Source: Flavobacterium profundi (lineage in GTDB: Bacteria; Bacteroidota; Bacteroidia; Flavobacteriales; Flavobacteriaceae). Taken from it: 64,000 nucleotides of DNA. The position numbers and the translations under genes are program-made. Below the pieces are notes generated by a model, which saw nothing but the letters and a program-made list of their open reading frames with translations, ran no database searches and was not told the DNA's origin. Position 1 is the stretch's first letter; each line of letters starts with the position of its first letter. The stretch covers positions 62,001 to 126,000 of the forward strand of contig NZ_VDCZ01000010.1 in the NCBI RefSeq assembly GCF_006491645.1, written 5' to 3'. This document shows, one piece after another, positions 9,016 to 19,110 of the stretch.

Positions 9016-9723
9016 ATGAAATATAAAAGAATTCTTCTAAAATTAAGTGGTGAAGCTTTAATGGGTGATCGACAATACGGAATTGATCCAAAACGTTTAG
9101 CGGAGTATGCTCAAGAAATTAAAGAAATTCACGACAAAGGGGTTGAAATTGCAATTGTAATAGGTGGTGGAAATATTTTTAGAGGAGTAGCAGGTGCAAG
9201 TAACGGAATGGATCGCGTTCAAGGCGATTATATGGGAATGCTTGCCACTGTTATTAATGGAATGGCTTTACAAGGAGCTTTAGAAGATGCAGGTATGCAA
9301 ACACGTTTGCAAACGGCCTTAAAAATTGAAGCCATTGCTGAACCCTACATAAAAAGACGTGCTACAAGACACTTAGAAAAAGGAAGAATTGTTATTTTTG
9401 GAGCAGGAACAGGAAATCCTTACTTTACAACGGATACTGCAGCTGTATTAAGAGGTATTGAAGTACATGCAGATGTAATCCTAAAAGGAACGAGAGTAGA
9501 TGGTGTTTATACTGCTGACCCAGAGAAAGATGCTAACGCAGAAAAATTTGATTACATCTCTTTTGAAGAAGTATTAGCAAAAGGATTAAATGTAATGGAC
9601 ACAACCGCATTTACACTTAGCCAAGAAAACAAATTACCAATTATTGTTTTTGATATGAATAAGGAAGGTAATTTATTAAAAGTATGCGAAGGTCAAACCG
9701 TAGGAACAACAGTAACCATATAA
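9016..9723 (+). CDS. pyrH: UMP kinase
   Basis: It phosphorylates UMP to UDP in pyrimidine nucleotide synthesis. The 235-residue amino-acid-kinase fold shows KLSGEALMG at residues 9-17, [10 protein letters not shown] near 48-57, and the nucleotide-binding [15 protein letters not shown] near 158-172. Length and motifs agree with the bacterial hexameric enzyme. It precedes frr, a gene order conserved in very many bacteria. Confidence 0.98.
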   Translation: MKYKRILLKLSGEALMGDRQYGIDPKRLAEYAQEIKEIHDKGVEIAIVIGGGNIFRGVAGASNGMDRVQGDYMGMLATVINGMALQGALEDAGMQTRLQTALKIEAIAEPYIKRRATRHLEKGRIVIFGAGTGNPYFTTDTAAVLRGIEVHADVILKGTRVDGVYTADPEKDANAEKFDYISFEEVLAKGLNVMDTTAFTLSQENKLPIIVFDMNKEGNLLKVCEGQTVGTTVTI

Positions 9724-9764
9724 ATTATGCATTCGATTACTTGATGGTTCGATTATTCGAAGAT

Positions 9765-9796
9765 TCAAAATATCTAAAAATCAAAATATCTAAAAA
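9765..9796 (+). repeat. perfect 16-bp tandem duplication before frr
   Basis: TCAAAATATCTAAAAA occurs twice head to tail (9765-9780 and 9781-9796) and ends exactly at the frr start codon, so the frr leader carries two copies of the same A-rich initiation region. Confidence 0.85.
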
Positions 9797-10360
9797 ATGA
9801 CTGAAGAAATTAATTTTATTATAGACAGTGCAAAAGAATCTATGGAAGGTTCTATTGCTCATTTAGAAAAAGAATTTTTAAATATTAGAGCTGGCAAAGC
9901 ATCTCCTCAAATGTTAGGTGGTGTTTTTGTAGATTATTATGGCTCGCAAACCCCTTTATCACAAGTAGCCAATATCAACGCTCCTGATGCAAGAACCTTA
10001 ACAGTAACTCCTTGGGAAAAAAACATGTTACAACCTATAGAAAAAGCAATTATGATTGCGAATCTTGGGTTAAACCCAATGAATAATGGAGAAAATATTA
10101 TCATTAGCATTCCTGCATTAACAGAAGAAAGAAGACGTGAATTAGTTAAACAAGCGAAATCAGAAGCAGAAGATGCAAAAATTGGTATTCGTAACGCTCG
10201 TAAAGATGCTAATACGGATATTAAAAAAGAAGAAAAAAACGGTACTTCTGAAGATATTTGTAAAAAAGCAGAAGAAGATGTTCAAAAATTAACAGATGCT
10301 TACATTAAAAAAATAGATGAACATTTAGTGATTAAAGAAGCTGAAATCATGAAAGTATAG
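9797..10360 (+). CDS. frr: ribosome recycling factor
   Basis: Together with EF-G it splits post-termination ribosomes. The 187 residues match the family. Typical segments are FLNIRAGKASPQML near residues 27-40 and LTEERRRELVKQAK near 112-125, and the long helices of the three-helix bundle are evident. It lies 73 nt after pyrH and ends the transcription unit, followed by a rho-independent terminator. Confidence 0.98.
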   Translation: MTEEINFIIDSAKESMEGSIAHLEKEFLNIRAGKASPQMLGGVFVDYYGSQTPLSQVANINAPDARTLTVTPWEKNMLQPIEKAIMIANLGLNPMNNGENIIISIPALTEERRRELVKQAKSEAEDAKIGIRNARKDANTDIKKEEKNGTSEDICKKAEEDVQKLTDAYIKKIDEHLVIKEAEIMKV

Positions 10361-10384
10361 CTTTCTGCTTTTATATAAAAACAT

Positions 10385-10413
10385 AAAATCCCGAAAAGTT
10401 TCGGGATTTTTTT
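10385..10413 (+). terminator. rho-independent terminator after frr
   Basis: A GC-containing stem (AATCCCGAAA pairing with TTTCGGGATT, small loop) is followed by a run of T. Confidence 0.85.
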
Positions 10414-10476
10414 ATGCAAAATGTTAAGGATTCCTAAATGTTACTTACATCCCCAAAAATAATAACTAAATTTATG

Positions 10477-10484
10477 TAAGTTTG
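10477..10484 (+). promoter_or_regulatory. -7 element for the DUF5686 gene
   Basis: TAAGTTTG matches TAnnTTTG. It overlaps the upstream in-frame ATG at 10482, which supports translation starting at 10506. Confidence 0.4.
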
Positions 10485-10505
10485 TACATTAACAAATCCC
10501 TTTTA

Positions 10506-12992
10506 ATGAGATACATCTTTTTTTGGTTTGTTTTGTTCCATACTGCTATTTCATTTGGTCAAGACAAAATTAAAGCTCAAATCATTGATATAGACAGTAG
10601 AGTTCCATTAGCCTATGCTAAAGTGGAATATCTAGGAAAGACTCTAACCACTACATGGGAAGGAAAATTTGAAATTGCAATTACTGAATACGATAAACCT
10701 TTAATCATTAAATACAAAGGGTATCAAACCAAGAACGTTTATATTTCACCCAATCAAGATTTGGTCATCATTAAAATGGCCATTGACTTGAATACTTTTG
10801 AAAAAGTTGAAATTTACACCGACAATAAAGTCAATAAATTAGTTAAAAAAGTTATCGACAATAAGCGTTTCAACCAACCCGAAAAAGCGCTAGAAAGTTT
10901 TCAGTATAAAAACTATGAAAACTTATTAGTTACTGCCAATCCTGATTCTATTTCAGGCAAAATTGAACCTGTTTACAAACGAACCTTATTTGGAAAACGA
11001 ATTATTCGATTGGATTCTACCAATTATAAATTCAAAAAAATGGTGGAAAAAAATCATTTGTACCAAACGGAAAAAGTAAACCTCATTCAATACAACAAAA
11101 AAGGTTATAAAGAAACGGTTATTGCAACGAGAATGGCTGGTTTTAAAGAACCTCTTTATGAATATTTAGGACTCAATTTATTTTCATATTCGGTTTACGA
11201 AAACCCTTTTGAAATATTAGAAACACCTGTTCAAAATCCTATTTCAAATTATGGTCGTCGCTTGTACAACTTTTACATGGTGGATTCTTTAAATATTCAA
11301 AACAGAAAGACTTACAAAGTATTTTTTCAACCTAAAAAATTAAAATCAAGTCGTTTAAGAGGGTTGCTTTATATTGATGCGGAAACTTTTGCCATTGCTA
11401 GAGCCTATTATCGAATTTATGGCATCGTCAATATCAATGCCGATTATACTTTTGATTATCAAGACAAAGAAGGGCTTTGGTTTCCTAAAAAAAGAAAAAT
11501 AACAGTTTTAAAAGGCAATAATGTTGATGATATTAAAATTTTAGGCAACACCATAAAATTCAGTTCTTCCTTAGATCCAACACCCAACACCAATGCAACG
11601 GATCAAGTATATTTGATTATTGAATCCACCCCTTTTGATATCGAATTGGACAAACGAGTTACGGTCCACAACAAAGGAATTAAAATTTCAATAGAGAAAG
11701 ATGGATTAAAAAGAGAAGACAGTTATTGGAAAAAATTTGCCAAAGACACCATCGACAAAAGAAGATTAAGAACCTATACCTCTTTAGACAGCCTCTCTGA
11801 GTCTAAAAATTTAGAACGAAAAATATTCTTAGGAAAAAAAATATTAAACGGATATTATCCTATTAGCATCATTGATTTAGACTTAAGAAGCCTTGTGAAA
11901 TTCAACAACTATGAAGGGTTCCGATTTGGATTAGGCGGTGTAACCAATGATAAACTTTCTGAAAAGTACAAAGTTGCTTTTTATGGAGCTTATGGAATTA
12001 AAGATGAAGCGTTTAAATTTGGCATAACACCTTCTTACCTTCTTGATCCTACATCAGAAACATGGATTAGCGCCTCTTATTCTGATGATTTGAATGAAAT
12101 TTCGCAAATTACGTTTGCAACTGATCCAAGACGATTTAAAATATACGATCCAAGACCCATTAACATTTCCACCTTTTATGGCAATAAAACCACTTCTTTA
12201 TTTGTAGAAAGCAATTACTTTCCAAAAACAGAAACGTATTTTGCATTATTTAATAGTCAAATCAATCCTAAATTTGATTACACTTTCGTAAATAATGACA
12301 TTGCTTATAAAACTTATACTATTACCGCATTTCAAGCGGCCATTCAGTGGAATCCTTTTAGCAATTACATGCAAACGCCTAAAAGTAGAATTGAAATTGA
12401 AAAAAGACATCCAAAATTCTCGTTTCAAGTAACGCAAACTGTTCCAAAAATGCTGGATAATGATTTTGTTTTTACAAAAATCGATTTCAAGACTTTTTAT
12501 GAAATTCCCTATTTATCAGGACAATCTAGTTCTGTTTTATTACAAACAGGAATTGCATTTGGAGACGTTCCTTTAACACATTTATACAGTTTACAGCCTA
12601 ATAATTTGAACCGAGATGCCTTACTTCAAAGAATCACATTTGCTGGTAAAAACAGTTTTGAAACCATGTATTTTAATGAATTTTTCTCGGATAAATATGT
12701 TTCCTTACAACTGAAACACACTTTTAACAGAGTACGTTTAGCATATCGAATTAATCCTGAATTTTCTTTTGTAACCCGATATGCTTGGGGACAAATAAAT
12801 AAAGAAAATACGCATATGGGGTTACCTTTTAAATCTTTAGAAAAAGGTTTTTTCGAGAGTGGTGTTGAATGCAACAAATTATTTAGAGGTTTAGGCGTAA
12901 CTGCTTTCTTTCGATATGGTCCAAATCAATTGCCCACAATCGAAGATAATATCGCTATTAAAATTTCCTACTTTATTGATTTAGGATTTTAA
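10506..12992 (+). CDS. DUF5686 / carboxypeptidase-regulatory-like domain outer membrane protein
   Basis: I start it at 10506 because MRYIFFWFVLFHTAISFGQ is a clean signal peptide and the earlier ATG at 10482 falls inside the promoter. The 828-residue product has an N-terminal CarboxypepD_reg-like domain (KAQIIDIDSRVPLAYAKVEY) and then a long region matching DUF5686. The last ~350 residues are rich in alternating strands and end in IKISYFIDLGF, as in an outer-membrane beta-barrel. Proteins of this class occur in nearly all Flavobacteriia. Their exact role is unknown, and a link to TonB-dependent or protease-associated envelope functions is only inferred. Confidence 0.85.
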   Translation: MRYIFFWFVLFHTAISFGQDKIKAQIIDIDSRVPLAYAKVEYLGKTLTTTWEGKFEIAITEYDKPLIIKYKGYQTKNVYISPNQDLVIIKMAIDLNTFEKVEIYTDNKVNKLVKKVIDNKRFNQPEKALESFQYKNYENLLVTANPDSISGKIEPVYKRTLFGKRIIRLDSTNYKFKKMVEKNHLYQTEKVNLIQYNKKGYKETVIATRMAGFKEPLYEYLGLNLFSYSVYENPFEILETPVQNPISNYGRRLYNFYMVDSLNIQNRKTYKVFFQPKKLKSSRLRGLLYIDAETFAIARAYYRIYGIVNINADYTFDYQDKEGLWFPKKRKITVLKGNNVDDIKILGNTIKFSSSLDPTPNTNATDQVYLIIESTPFDIELDKRVTVHNKGIKISIEKDGLKREDSYWKKFAKDTIDKRRLRTYTSLDSLSESKNLERKIFLGKKILNGYYPISIIDLDLRSLVKFNNYEGFRFGLGGVTNDKLSEKYKVAFYGAYGIKDEAFKFGITPSYLLDPTSETWISASYSDDLNEISQITFATDPRRFKIYDPRPINISTFYGNKTTSLFVESNYFPKTETYFALFNSQINPKFDYTFVNNDIAYKTYTITAFQAAIQWNPFSNYMQTPKSRIEIEKRHPKFSFQVTQTVPKMLDNDFVFTKIDFKTFYEIPYLSGQSSSVLLQTGIAFGDVPLTHLYSLQPNNLNRDALLQRITFAGKNSFETMYFNEFFSDKYVSLQLKHTFNRVRLAYRINPEFSFVTRYAWGQINKENTHMGLPFKSLEKGFFESGVECNKLFRGLGVTAFFRYGPNQLPTIEDNIAIKISYFIDLGF

Positions 12993-13042
12993 AATTTCCT
13001 TAAATCTTTTGGTTGTTACCTAACTAATTAAGTAAGAATCAT

Positions 13043-13050
13043 TACCTTTG
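13043..13050 (+). promoter_or_regulatory. -7 element for the MMPL transporter
   Basis: TACCTTTG matches TAnnTTTG, 20 nt before the ATG at 13070. The nearest TTG (13013-13015) is 27 nt upstream, wider than usual. Confidence 0.35.
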
Positions 13051-13069
13051 CGCTCTAATTTTTGAGACG

Positions 13070-15481
13070 ATGATTAAATGGCTAACAACCAGTTTTTGGG
13101 ATTTTATTGCTAGCAAGATATTACGCAACAGAATAGGACTTTTAGTGGCATTGGTGTTATTTACCTTGTTTATGGCATTCCAATGGCAAAAAATTCGAAT
13201 GACCTATACTGAGGCAAATATACTTCCAAAAGACAATGACATTTCCATGCAGTATAAACTTTTCTTAGAAAAGTTTGGTGAAGAAGGGAATCTTATCGTA
13301 ATTGGTTTTAAAGATGATGCTTTTTTTACGGAGAAAAATGTTCGCCTTTGGGAAGAATTTATTAATGAAATTAAAAAAGATAAAGCCGTAGATTTAACTT
13401 TATCAATAAGCGACCTTAAAGTCTTAAAAAAAGACACTTTAAATCAAAAATTCAACTTAGTTCCTTTTGTTAATAACAACCAGTTTTCAGATGCTTATTT
13501 AAAAGAAAAAAAAGACGAATTGTTCAACAATTTGCCTTTTTACGAAAGCATGTTATTCAACAAAGAATCTGGAGCGGTTCGATTTGCCATTTACATCAAT
13601 AAAGATATTGTAAACACCTCTAAGCGAAAAGAATTTGTAGACAAATATCTTAACGAAAAAAGAGTAGAAGCTTTTGAAAAAGCCACTGGAATTGATTTAA
13701 AAATTTCAGGGATGCCTTACATTAGAACCTTAAATTCACAAAGTATATTAGGAGAGATTGGTTTGTTTGTAGGTGCTGCTTTAGGAATTACCTCGTTACT
13801 TTTCTTTTTCTTTTTCCGAAGTTTCCGAGCTACTTTTATTTCTATGATTATTGTAATTATAGCCGTAATGTGGTCTTTTGGAACAATAGGCTTGTTGAAT
13901 TATGAAATTACCGTTTTAACAGCAATTATTCCTCCATTAATTATTGTTATTGGTATACCCAACTGTATTTTCTTGATAAATAAGTACCAACAAGAAATTA
14001 AAAAACATGGAAATAAAGCTAAATCTTTACAACGCGTCATTTCAAGAGTAGGTAATGCCACTTTAATGACCAATTTAACTACCGCTGCTGGATTTGCTAC
14101 TTTTATCATAACTGATAGTGATTTATTAAAAGAGTTTGGAATTATAGCTTCCTTAAATATTATCTTTTTATTCTTTTTAAGTTTAATTATTATTCCTATT
14201 CTTTACAGCTACATGCCATTGCCAAAAGACAAGCATTTGGCCCATTTAGAAAAAAATTATATTCAGTTTTTTATCGATTGGATTTTAGTTACTATTAAGA
14301 AAAAAACGATTGCTATTTATTCCGTAGCGATTGGATTATTAGTATTTGGAATCATTGGAATTACACAAATGCGCATCTCTGGAAGTGTTATTGAAGATAT
14401 GCCTAAAAACACTGGCTTTTTTGAAGATATTCGCTTTTACGAAAAGGAGTTTGATGGTGTGATGCCATTAGAAATCATGATTGATACCAAACGCCCAAAA
14501 GGAGCTTTAAAATCGGCTACTTTAAAAAGAATTAACGAGCTTCAAGAAACGATTGAAGAAATTCCAGAACTTTCTAAACCTGTTTCTTTGGTTAATTTGT
14601 TAAAATATGCCAAACAGACTTATTATAATGGAAATCCAGAATATTATGAACTTCCAACAAAACAAGAAGAAGCTTTCATATTATCTTATATCAAAAACTC
14701 TACCGGAAAAGGCAAAGAAAATCTTTTAAAAAGTTATATTGATAGTACGGGTCAATTTGTGAGAATTACAACGTTCATGAGAGACATTGGTACCGATAAA
14801 ATGAAACATACGGAAGAACGATTGGCCCAAAAAATTGAAAAGCTTTTCCCAAAAGAAAGATATGATGTAGCTATTACGGGTAAAGCCTATATATTTGAAA
14901 AAGGAACACATTATTTAGTGCACAACTTAGTCATTTCTTTGCTATTTGCTATATTCTTGATCTCTTTATTGATGGCTTATTTGTTCCGATCTTTCAAAAT
15001 GATTATCATCTCTTTATTACCGAATATTCTTCCATTAATTATCACAGCTGGATTGATGGGCTTTTTAGGAGTTCCTATTAAACCTTCAACGATTTTGGTA
15101 TTTAGCATTGCTTTTGGTATTTCGGTTGATGACACCATTCACTTTTTGGCAAAATACCGTCAAGAGTTGATTGCAAACAATTGGAGAATTAAAAAATCAG
15201 TATATAACACAGTAAAAGATGCTGGTGTAAGTATGTTGTATACTTCTGTAGTACTTTTCTTTGGATTTTCGGTATTTACTTTATCTAGTTTTGGAGGTAC
15301 TATTGCTTTAGGAGGATTGGTTGCTACCACCTTATTATTTGCCATGTTATCCAACTTAATCTTTCTACCTGCATTATTACTTTCATTAGAGCGTTCTATT
15401 GCAAACGAACAAGAATTTACAGAGCCTACAATAGATATTTTAGCAGAAGATAAAGAAGAAATTGAAACTGAAAACGAATAA
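13070..15481 (+). CDS. RND superfamily (MMPL-type) transporter
   Basis: The 803-residue protein has the two-fold MMPL/HpnN-like layout. An N-terminal membrane helix is followed by a periplasmic loop (about residues 45-220) and five helices (about 225-390). A second helix-loop-helices repeat follows from about residue 410. The motif GISVDDTIHFLAKYRQE near residue 680 is the RND signature in the fourth helix of the second half. The C-terminal ~25 residues are acidic and cytoplasmic. Such proteins export lipids or hydrophobic compounds by proton motive force. The substrate here is unknown and no adaptor or outer-membrane gene is adjacent. Confidence 0.9.
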   Translation: MIKWLTTSFWDFIASKILRNRIGLLVALVLFTLFMAFQWQKIRMTYTEANILPKDNDISMQYKLFLEKFGEEGNLIVIGFKDDAFFTEKNVRLWEEFINEIKKDKAVDLTLSISDLKVLKKDTLNQKFNLVPFVNNNQFSDAYLKEKKDELFNNLPFYESMLFNKESGAVRFAIYINKDIVNTSKRKEFVDKYLNEKRVEAFEKATGIDLKISGMPYIRTLNSQSILGEIGLFVGAALGITSLLFFFFFRSFRATFISMIIVIIAVMWSFGTIGLLNYEITVLTAIIPPLIIVIGIPNCIFLINKYQQEIKKHGNKAKSLQRVISRVGNATLMTNLTTAAGFATFIITDSDLLKEFGIIASLNIIFLFFLSLIIIPILYSYMPLPKDKHLAHLEKNYIQFFIDWILVTIKKKTIAIYSVAIGLLVFGIIGITQMRISGSVIEDMPKNTGFFEDIRFYEKEFDGVMPLEIMIDTKRPKGALKSATLKRINELQETIEEIPELSKPVSLVNLLKYAKQTYYNGNPEYYELPTKQEEAFILSYIKNSTGKGKENLLKSYIDSTGQFVRITTFMRDIGTDKMKHTEERLAQKIEKLFPKERYDVAITGKAYIFEKGTHYLVHNLVISLLFAIFLISLLMAYLFRSFKMIIISLLPNILPLIITAGLMGFLGVPIKPSTILVFSIAFGISVDDTIHFLAKYRQELIANNWRIKKSVYNTVKDAGVSMLYTSVVLFFGFSVFTLSSFGGTIALGGLVATTLLFAMLSNLIFLPALLLSLERSIANEQEFTEPTIDILAEDKEEIETENE

Positions 15482-15492
15482 TTTTATATTTG
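15462..15492 (+). promoter_or_regulatory. promoter of asnS
   Basis: TTG (15462-15464), then 20 nt, then TATATTTG (15485-15492) fits TTG-N17-23-TAnnTTTG. The -33 element lies within the last codons of the transporter gene. Confidence 0.6.
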
Positions 15493-15511
15493 CATATTAA
15501 ATTTTAACAAA

Positions 15512-16948
15512 ATGAAACATATTAAAGTCATAGACCTATTAAACAATACTAAAACACTACAAGAAGTAACCGCTAAAGGTTGGGTAAGAACTTTTAGAAA
15601 CAATCAGTTTATTGCTTTAAATGATGGATCAACCATAAATAATATTCAGTGTGTTGTAGATTTTGAAAACACCGCTGAGGAAACCTTAAAAAGAATCACA
15701 ACAGGAGCTGCTGTTTCTGTAACGGGAACATTACAAGAGAGTCAAGGTAAAGGACAATCGGTTGAAATTCAAGTTACAAAAATTGAAATCTTAGGAGATA
15801 GTGATGCTGAAAAGTATCCTATCCAACCAAAAAAACATTCTTTAGAATTTCTACGTGAAAATGCCCACTTAAGAGTTCGTACAAATGCATTTGGTGCCAT
15901 TATGCGTGTGCGTTCCGTATTGTCATTTGCAGTACATCAATATTTTCAAGAAAAAGGATTTGTATACGTAAATACACCTATCATTACAGGTTCAGATGCC
16001 GAAGGTGCTGGAGAAATGTTTAAAGTAACTGCTTTACCATTAGATGGTTCTGCTCCTAGAAATGAAGATGGAAGCGTAAATTATAAAGAAGATTTCTTTG
16101 GTAAACAAACCAACTTAACTGTTTCTGGTCAATTAGAAGGAGAAACTTTTGCTATGGCATTAGGTCAAATTTACACCTTCGGACCAACTTTTAGAGCAGA
16201 AAATTCAAATACTTCTCGCCACTTAGCAGAGTTTTGGATGATTGAACCAGAAGTCGCTTTTAATGATTTGGCAGCCAATATGGATTTAGCAGAAGATTTT
16301 ATTAAATATGTGATTAAATATACGGTTGAAAAATGTGAAGATGATTTGAAGTTCTTAGAAAGTCGCCTTTTAGAAGAAGAAAAATCAAAACCACAAGCAG
16401 AACGCAGTGAAATGAGCCTATTACAAAAATTAAACTTTGTATTAGACAATAATTTCAAACGTGTTTCGTACACTGAAGCTATTGATATCTTAAAAAATAG
16501 TAAGCCAAATAAAAACAAAAAATTCAATTACATCATTGATGAATGGGGTGCTGATTTACAAAGTGAACACGAACGTTTCTTAGTAGAAAAACACTTCAAA
16601 TGTCCTGTAATTTTATTTGATTATCCTGCCAAAATTAAAGCCTTTTACATGCGTTTAAATGATGATGGACAAACAGTAAGAGCCATGGATATTCTTTTCC
16701 CTGGAATTGGAGAAATTGTTGGAGGTTCTCAAAGAGAAGAACGTTTGGATGTTCTTATTGAAAAAATGAAAGCATTAGGTATTGAAGAAGAAGAATTATG
16801 GTGGTATTTAGATACTAGAAGATTTGGATCTGCAGTACATTCTGGTTTTGGATTAGGATTTGAAAGATTGGTTTTATTTGTAACAGGAATGACTAATATT
16901 CGTGATGTAATTCCTTTCCCAAGAACACCACAAAACGCAGAATTTTAA
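15512..16948 (+). CDS. asnS: asparaginyl-tRNA synthetase
   Basis: This class II synthetase charges tRNA-Asn. An N-terminal OB-fold anticodon-binding domain covers about residues 15-105 ([19 protein letters not shown]). Class II motif 2 is [20 protein letters not shown] near 228-247, and motif 3 is [15 protein letters not shown] near 447-461. The 478-residue length fits. It is followed by rpoN after 80 nt containing a hairpin. Confidence 0.98.
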   Translation: MKHIKVIDLLNNTKTLQEVTAKGWVRTFRNNQFIALNDGSTINNIQCVVDFENTAEETLKRITTGAAVSVTGTLQESQGKGQSVEIQVTKIEILGDSDAEKYPIQPKKHSLEFLRENAHLRVRTNAFGAIMRVRSVLSFAVHQYFQEKGFVYVNTPIITGSDAEGAGEMFKVTALPLDGSAPRNEDGSVNYKEDFFGKQTNLTVSGQLEGETFAMALGQIYTFGPTFRAENSNTSRHLAEFWMIEPEVAFNDLAANMDLAEDFIKYVIKYTVEKCEDDLKFLESRLLEEEKSKPQAERSEMSLLQKLNFVLDNNFKRVSYTEAIDILKNSKPNKNKKFNYIIDEWGADLQSEHERFLVEKHFKCPVILFDYPAKIKAFYMRLNDDGQTVRAMDILFPGIGEIVGGSQREERLDVLIEKMKALGIEEEELWWYLDTRRFGSAVHSGFGLGFERLVLFVTGMTNIRDVIPFPRTPQNAEF

Positions 16949-16964
16949 TATTCTTTATTTAATT

Positions 16965-17007
16965 AATCGTTTAGTCGTATATTTGTGTATCCGACTAAAC
17001 GATTTTT
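16965..17007 (+). terminator. asnS terminator hairpin
   Basis: Perfect 13-bp inverted repeat: AATCGTTTAGTCG (16965-16977) pairs with CGACTAAACGATT (16992-17004). The loop is 14 nt and T residues follow. The large loop contains a promoter-like element. Confidence 0.7.
16978..16985 (+). promoter_or_regulatory. -7 element for rpoN inside the asnS terminator loop
   Basis: TATATTTG fits TAnnTTTG and lies exactly at the 5' end of the hairpin loop, 43 nt before the rpoN ATG. No -33 TTG is visible. Confidence 0.4.
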
Positions 17008-17028
17008 AGTTTTTGATCCCATTTCACA

Positions 17029-18495
17029 ATGTTAAAGCAAAGTTTACAATTTAAATTATCTCAAAAATTATCTCCTCAACAAATTCAGTTGATGAAGTTA
17101 ATTCAGTTACCTACGCAAGCATTTGAGCAACGTCTACAAGAAGAATTAGTAGAAAATCCTGCTCTAGAAAATGGTAAAGAAGAACGTTCGGAATATGATG
17201 AATACGATGATGTTTCCAATAGTGACGATTATGATGATTATGAAGGAGAGCGCATTGAAGCTGAGGACATTAATATTGATGATTATTTAAGTAACGACGA
17301 AACACCCGATTATAAGTACCAAACCAATAATTACAGTGATGATGATGAAGACAACAGTATGCCATTTATTGCTGGTGTAACCTTTCATCAAGATTTACTG
17401 AATCAATTGAATACTTTTATTTTAACCGATGAAGAACGAGATATTGCTGAATTTTTAGTTGGTAGTATTGATGACATGGGTTATATCCGAAGAAGCATAC
17501 AAGATATTGTAGATGATTTAGCTTTCACACAAGGGATTTATACCGACGAAAAGACCGTAACACGCATCTTGGGAATTGTTCAAGAACTAGAACCTTCTGG
17601 TGTAGCTGCAAGAGATTTACAAGAGTGTTTATTACTCCAATTAAAACATAAAACACCTACCGATTCCATTGAACTGGCTATAGATGTAATAGAAAATCAA
17701 TTTGACGCCTTTACCAAAAAACATTACGAAAAGCTACTGTTAAAATACGAAATTTCAAAAGACCAACTTCGTAAAGTTATTGACGAAATTGAAAAATTAA
17801 ATCCAAAACCTGGAGGAGCCTATGATGGGAACCAAAAACCCATTGAACATGTCGTTCCCGATTTTACCATACGAATTGTTGACGGAGAACTGGAACTACA
17901 ATTAAATGGAAGAAACACTCCTGAATTACACGTTTCCAAAGATTATCAGGAAATGCTTCAAAGCTACAAGGTTTCCTCTGAGAAATCCAATGCACAAAAA
18001 GATGCAGTTCAGTTTATCAAACAGAAGTTAGATTCTGCTAAATGGTTCATTGATGCCATTAGACAACGTCAGGAAACTTTATATGTTACCATGAATGCGA
18101 TTATGCATTATCAAGAAGAATATTTCTTAGATGGTGATGAAACCAAATTAAAACCAATGATTTTAAAAGACATTGCCGATTTAATTGGTTTAGACATTTC
18201 GACAGTTTCAAGGGTTGCTAACAGCAAGTATGTTGAAACACCCTATGGTACAAAATTAATTAAAGATTTCTTTAGTGAAGCCATGAAGAATGATCAAGGA
18301 GAAGATGTTTCCACAATTGAAATTAAAAAAATATTAGAAGTGGTTATCAGTGAAGAAGACAAGAAAAAACCACTACCCGATGACAAACTAGCCGAAATGC
18401 TAAAAGAAAGAGGTTATCCTATCGCCAGAAGAACTGTGGCAAAATACAGAGAACAATTAGACATTCCTGTTGCGCGATTAAGAAAAGAAATTTAG
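17029..18495 (+). CDS. rpoN: RNA polymerase sigma-54 factor
   Basis: The 488-residue protein has all sigma-54 regions. The Gln/Leu-rich region I is at residues 1-45 (LKQSLQFKLSQKLSPQQIQL). An acidic region II covers about 50-115. The core-binding domain follows, then a helix-turn-helix (LIGLDISTVSRVANSKYVET) near 385-404, and the RpoN box ARRTVAKYRE near the C-terminus. Sigma-54 needs an AAA+ activator, and none is encoded in this window. The next gene starts 3 nt after the stop codon. Confidence 0.98.
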   Translation: MLKQSLQFKLSQKLSPQQIQLMKLIQLPTQAFEQRLQEELVENPALENGKEERSEYDEYDDVSNSDDYDDYEGERIEAEDINIDDYLSNDETPDYKYQTNNYSDDDEDNSMPFIAGVTFHQDLLNQLNTFILTDEERDIAEFLVGSIDDMGYIRRSIQDIVDDLAFTQGIYTDEKTVTRILGIVQELEPSGVAARDLQECLLLQLKHKTPTDSIELAIDVIENQFDAFTKKHYEKLLLKYEISKDQLRKVIDEIEKLNPKPGGAYDGNQKPIEHVVPDFTIRIVDGELELQLNGRNTPELHVSKDYQEMLQSYKVSSEKSNAQKDAVQFIKQKLDSAKWFIDAIRQRQETLYVTMNAIMHYQEEYFLDGDETKLKPMILKDIADLIGLDISTVSRVANSKYVETPYGTKLIKDFFSEAMKNDQGEDVSTIEIKKILEVVISEEDKKKPLPDDKLAEMLKERGYPIARRTVAKYREQLDIPVARLRKEI

Positions 18496-18498
18496 GAT

Positions 18499-19110
18499 AT
18501 GGATTTAAAAAAAGTACTCCCTTTTTTTTCCTACGTTTTCCATCCTATATTTATTTCGGTGTATGGTACTTTTTTTTATTTTTTAGTATCCCAAATGTAT
18601 GTATATAATACCTTATTTTACATGATACTCCTACAAGTAAGTATCCTAACTGTATTATTGCCTTTATCCTTGTATTATTTGTTTCTGTCTATAGGATTAG
18701 TTACATCATTTACCGAAGCCAATTTAAAAGAGCGGAAAGTACCTATTATGATTCAAGCAGTACTCTTTTTTATGCTAATCAAATTCAGTAACTCATTCGA
18801 CACTATTCCTGAACTCTATTATTTTTTTCTAGGCGGATTTTTTAGCTCTATATTGGCATTTATTGCGGTTGTAGTAAAATTCAAAGCAAGTTTACACATG
18901 ATAGCCGTTTGTTCTTTGGCGACATTTATTTATGCACTAAGCATTCATCTGCAAATTCCTTTAATCAACAGTATTGCCTTTATGATTGTAATGATTGGCT
19001 TTGTGGCTTCTTCTCGCTTATACATGAAATCTCACACCCCTATTGAATTGGTTATAGGCAGTTGTATTGGTATCATTTCACAAGTGAGTTTTTGGTACTT
19101 TTGGCTATAA
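18499..19110 (+). CDS. divergent PAP2-like integral membrane protein
   Basis: The 203-residue protein has about six hydrophobic helices. Three weak PAP2 (lipid phosphatase) motifs are in order: a basic KERKVP segment at residues 77-82, S131-L-H133 in place of PSGH, and S172-R173-x5-H179-x3-E183 in place of SR-x5-H-x3-D. The change of the final Asp to Glu and the loss of Pro/Gly in motif 2 make catalysis uncertain. It starts 3 nt after rpoN and is surely co-transcribed. It overlaps the convergent beta-barrel gene by 6 nt. PAP2 membership is my inference from motif spacing. Confidence 0.75.
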   Translation: MDLKKVLPFFSYVFHPIFISVYGTFFYFLVSQMYVYNTLFYMILLQVSILTVLLPLSLYYLFLSIGLVTSFTEANLKERKVPIMIQAVLFFMLIKFSNSFDTIPELYYFFLGGFFSSILAFIAVVVKFKASLHMIAVCSLATFIYALSIHLQIPLINSIAFMIVMIGFVASSRLYMKSHTPIELVIGSCIGIISQVSFWYFWL

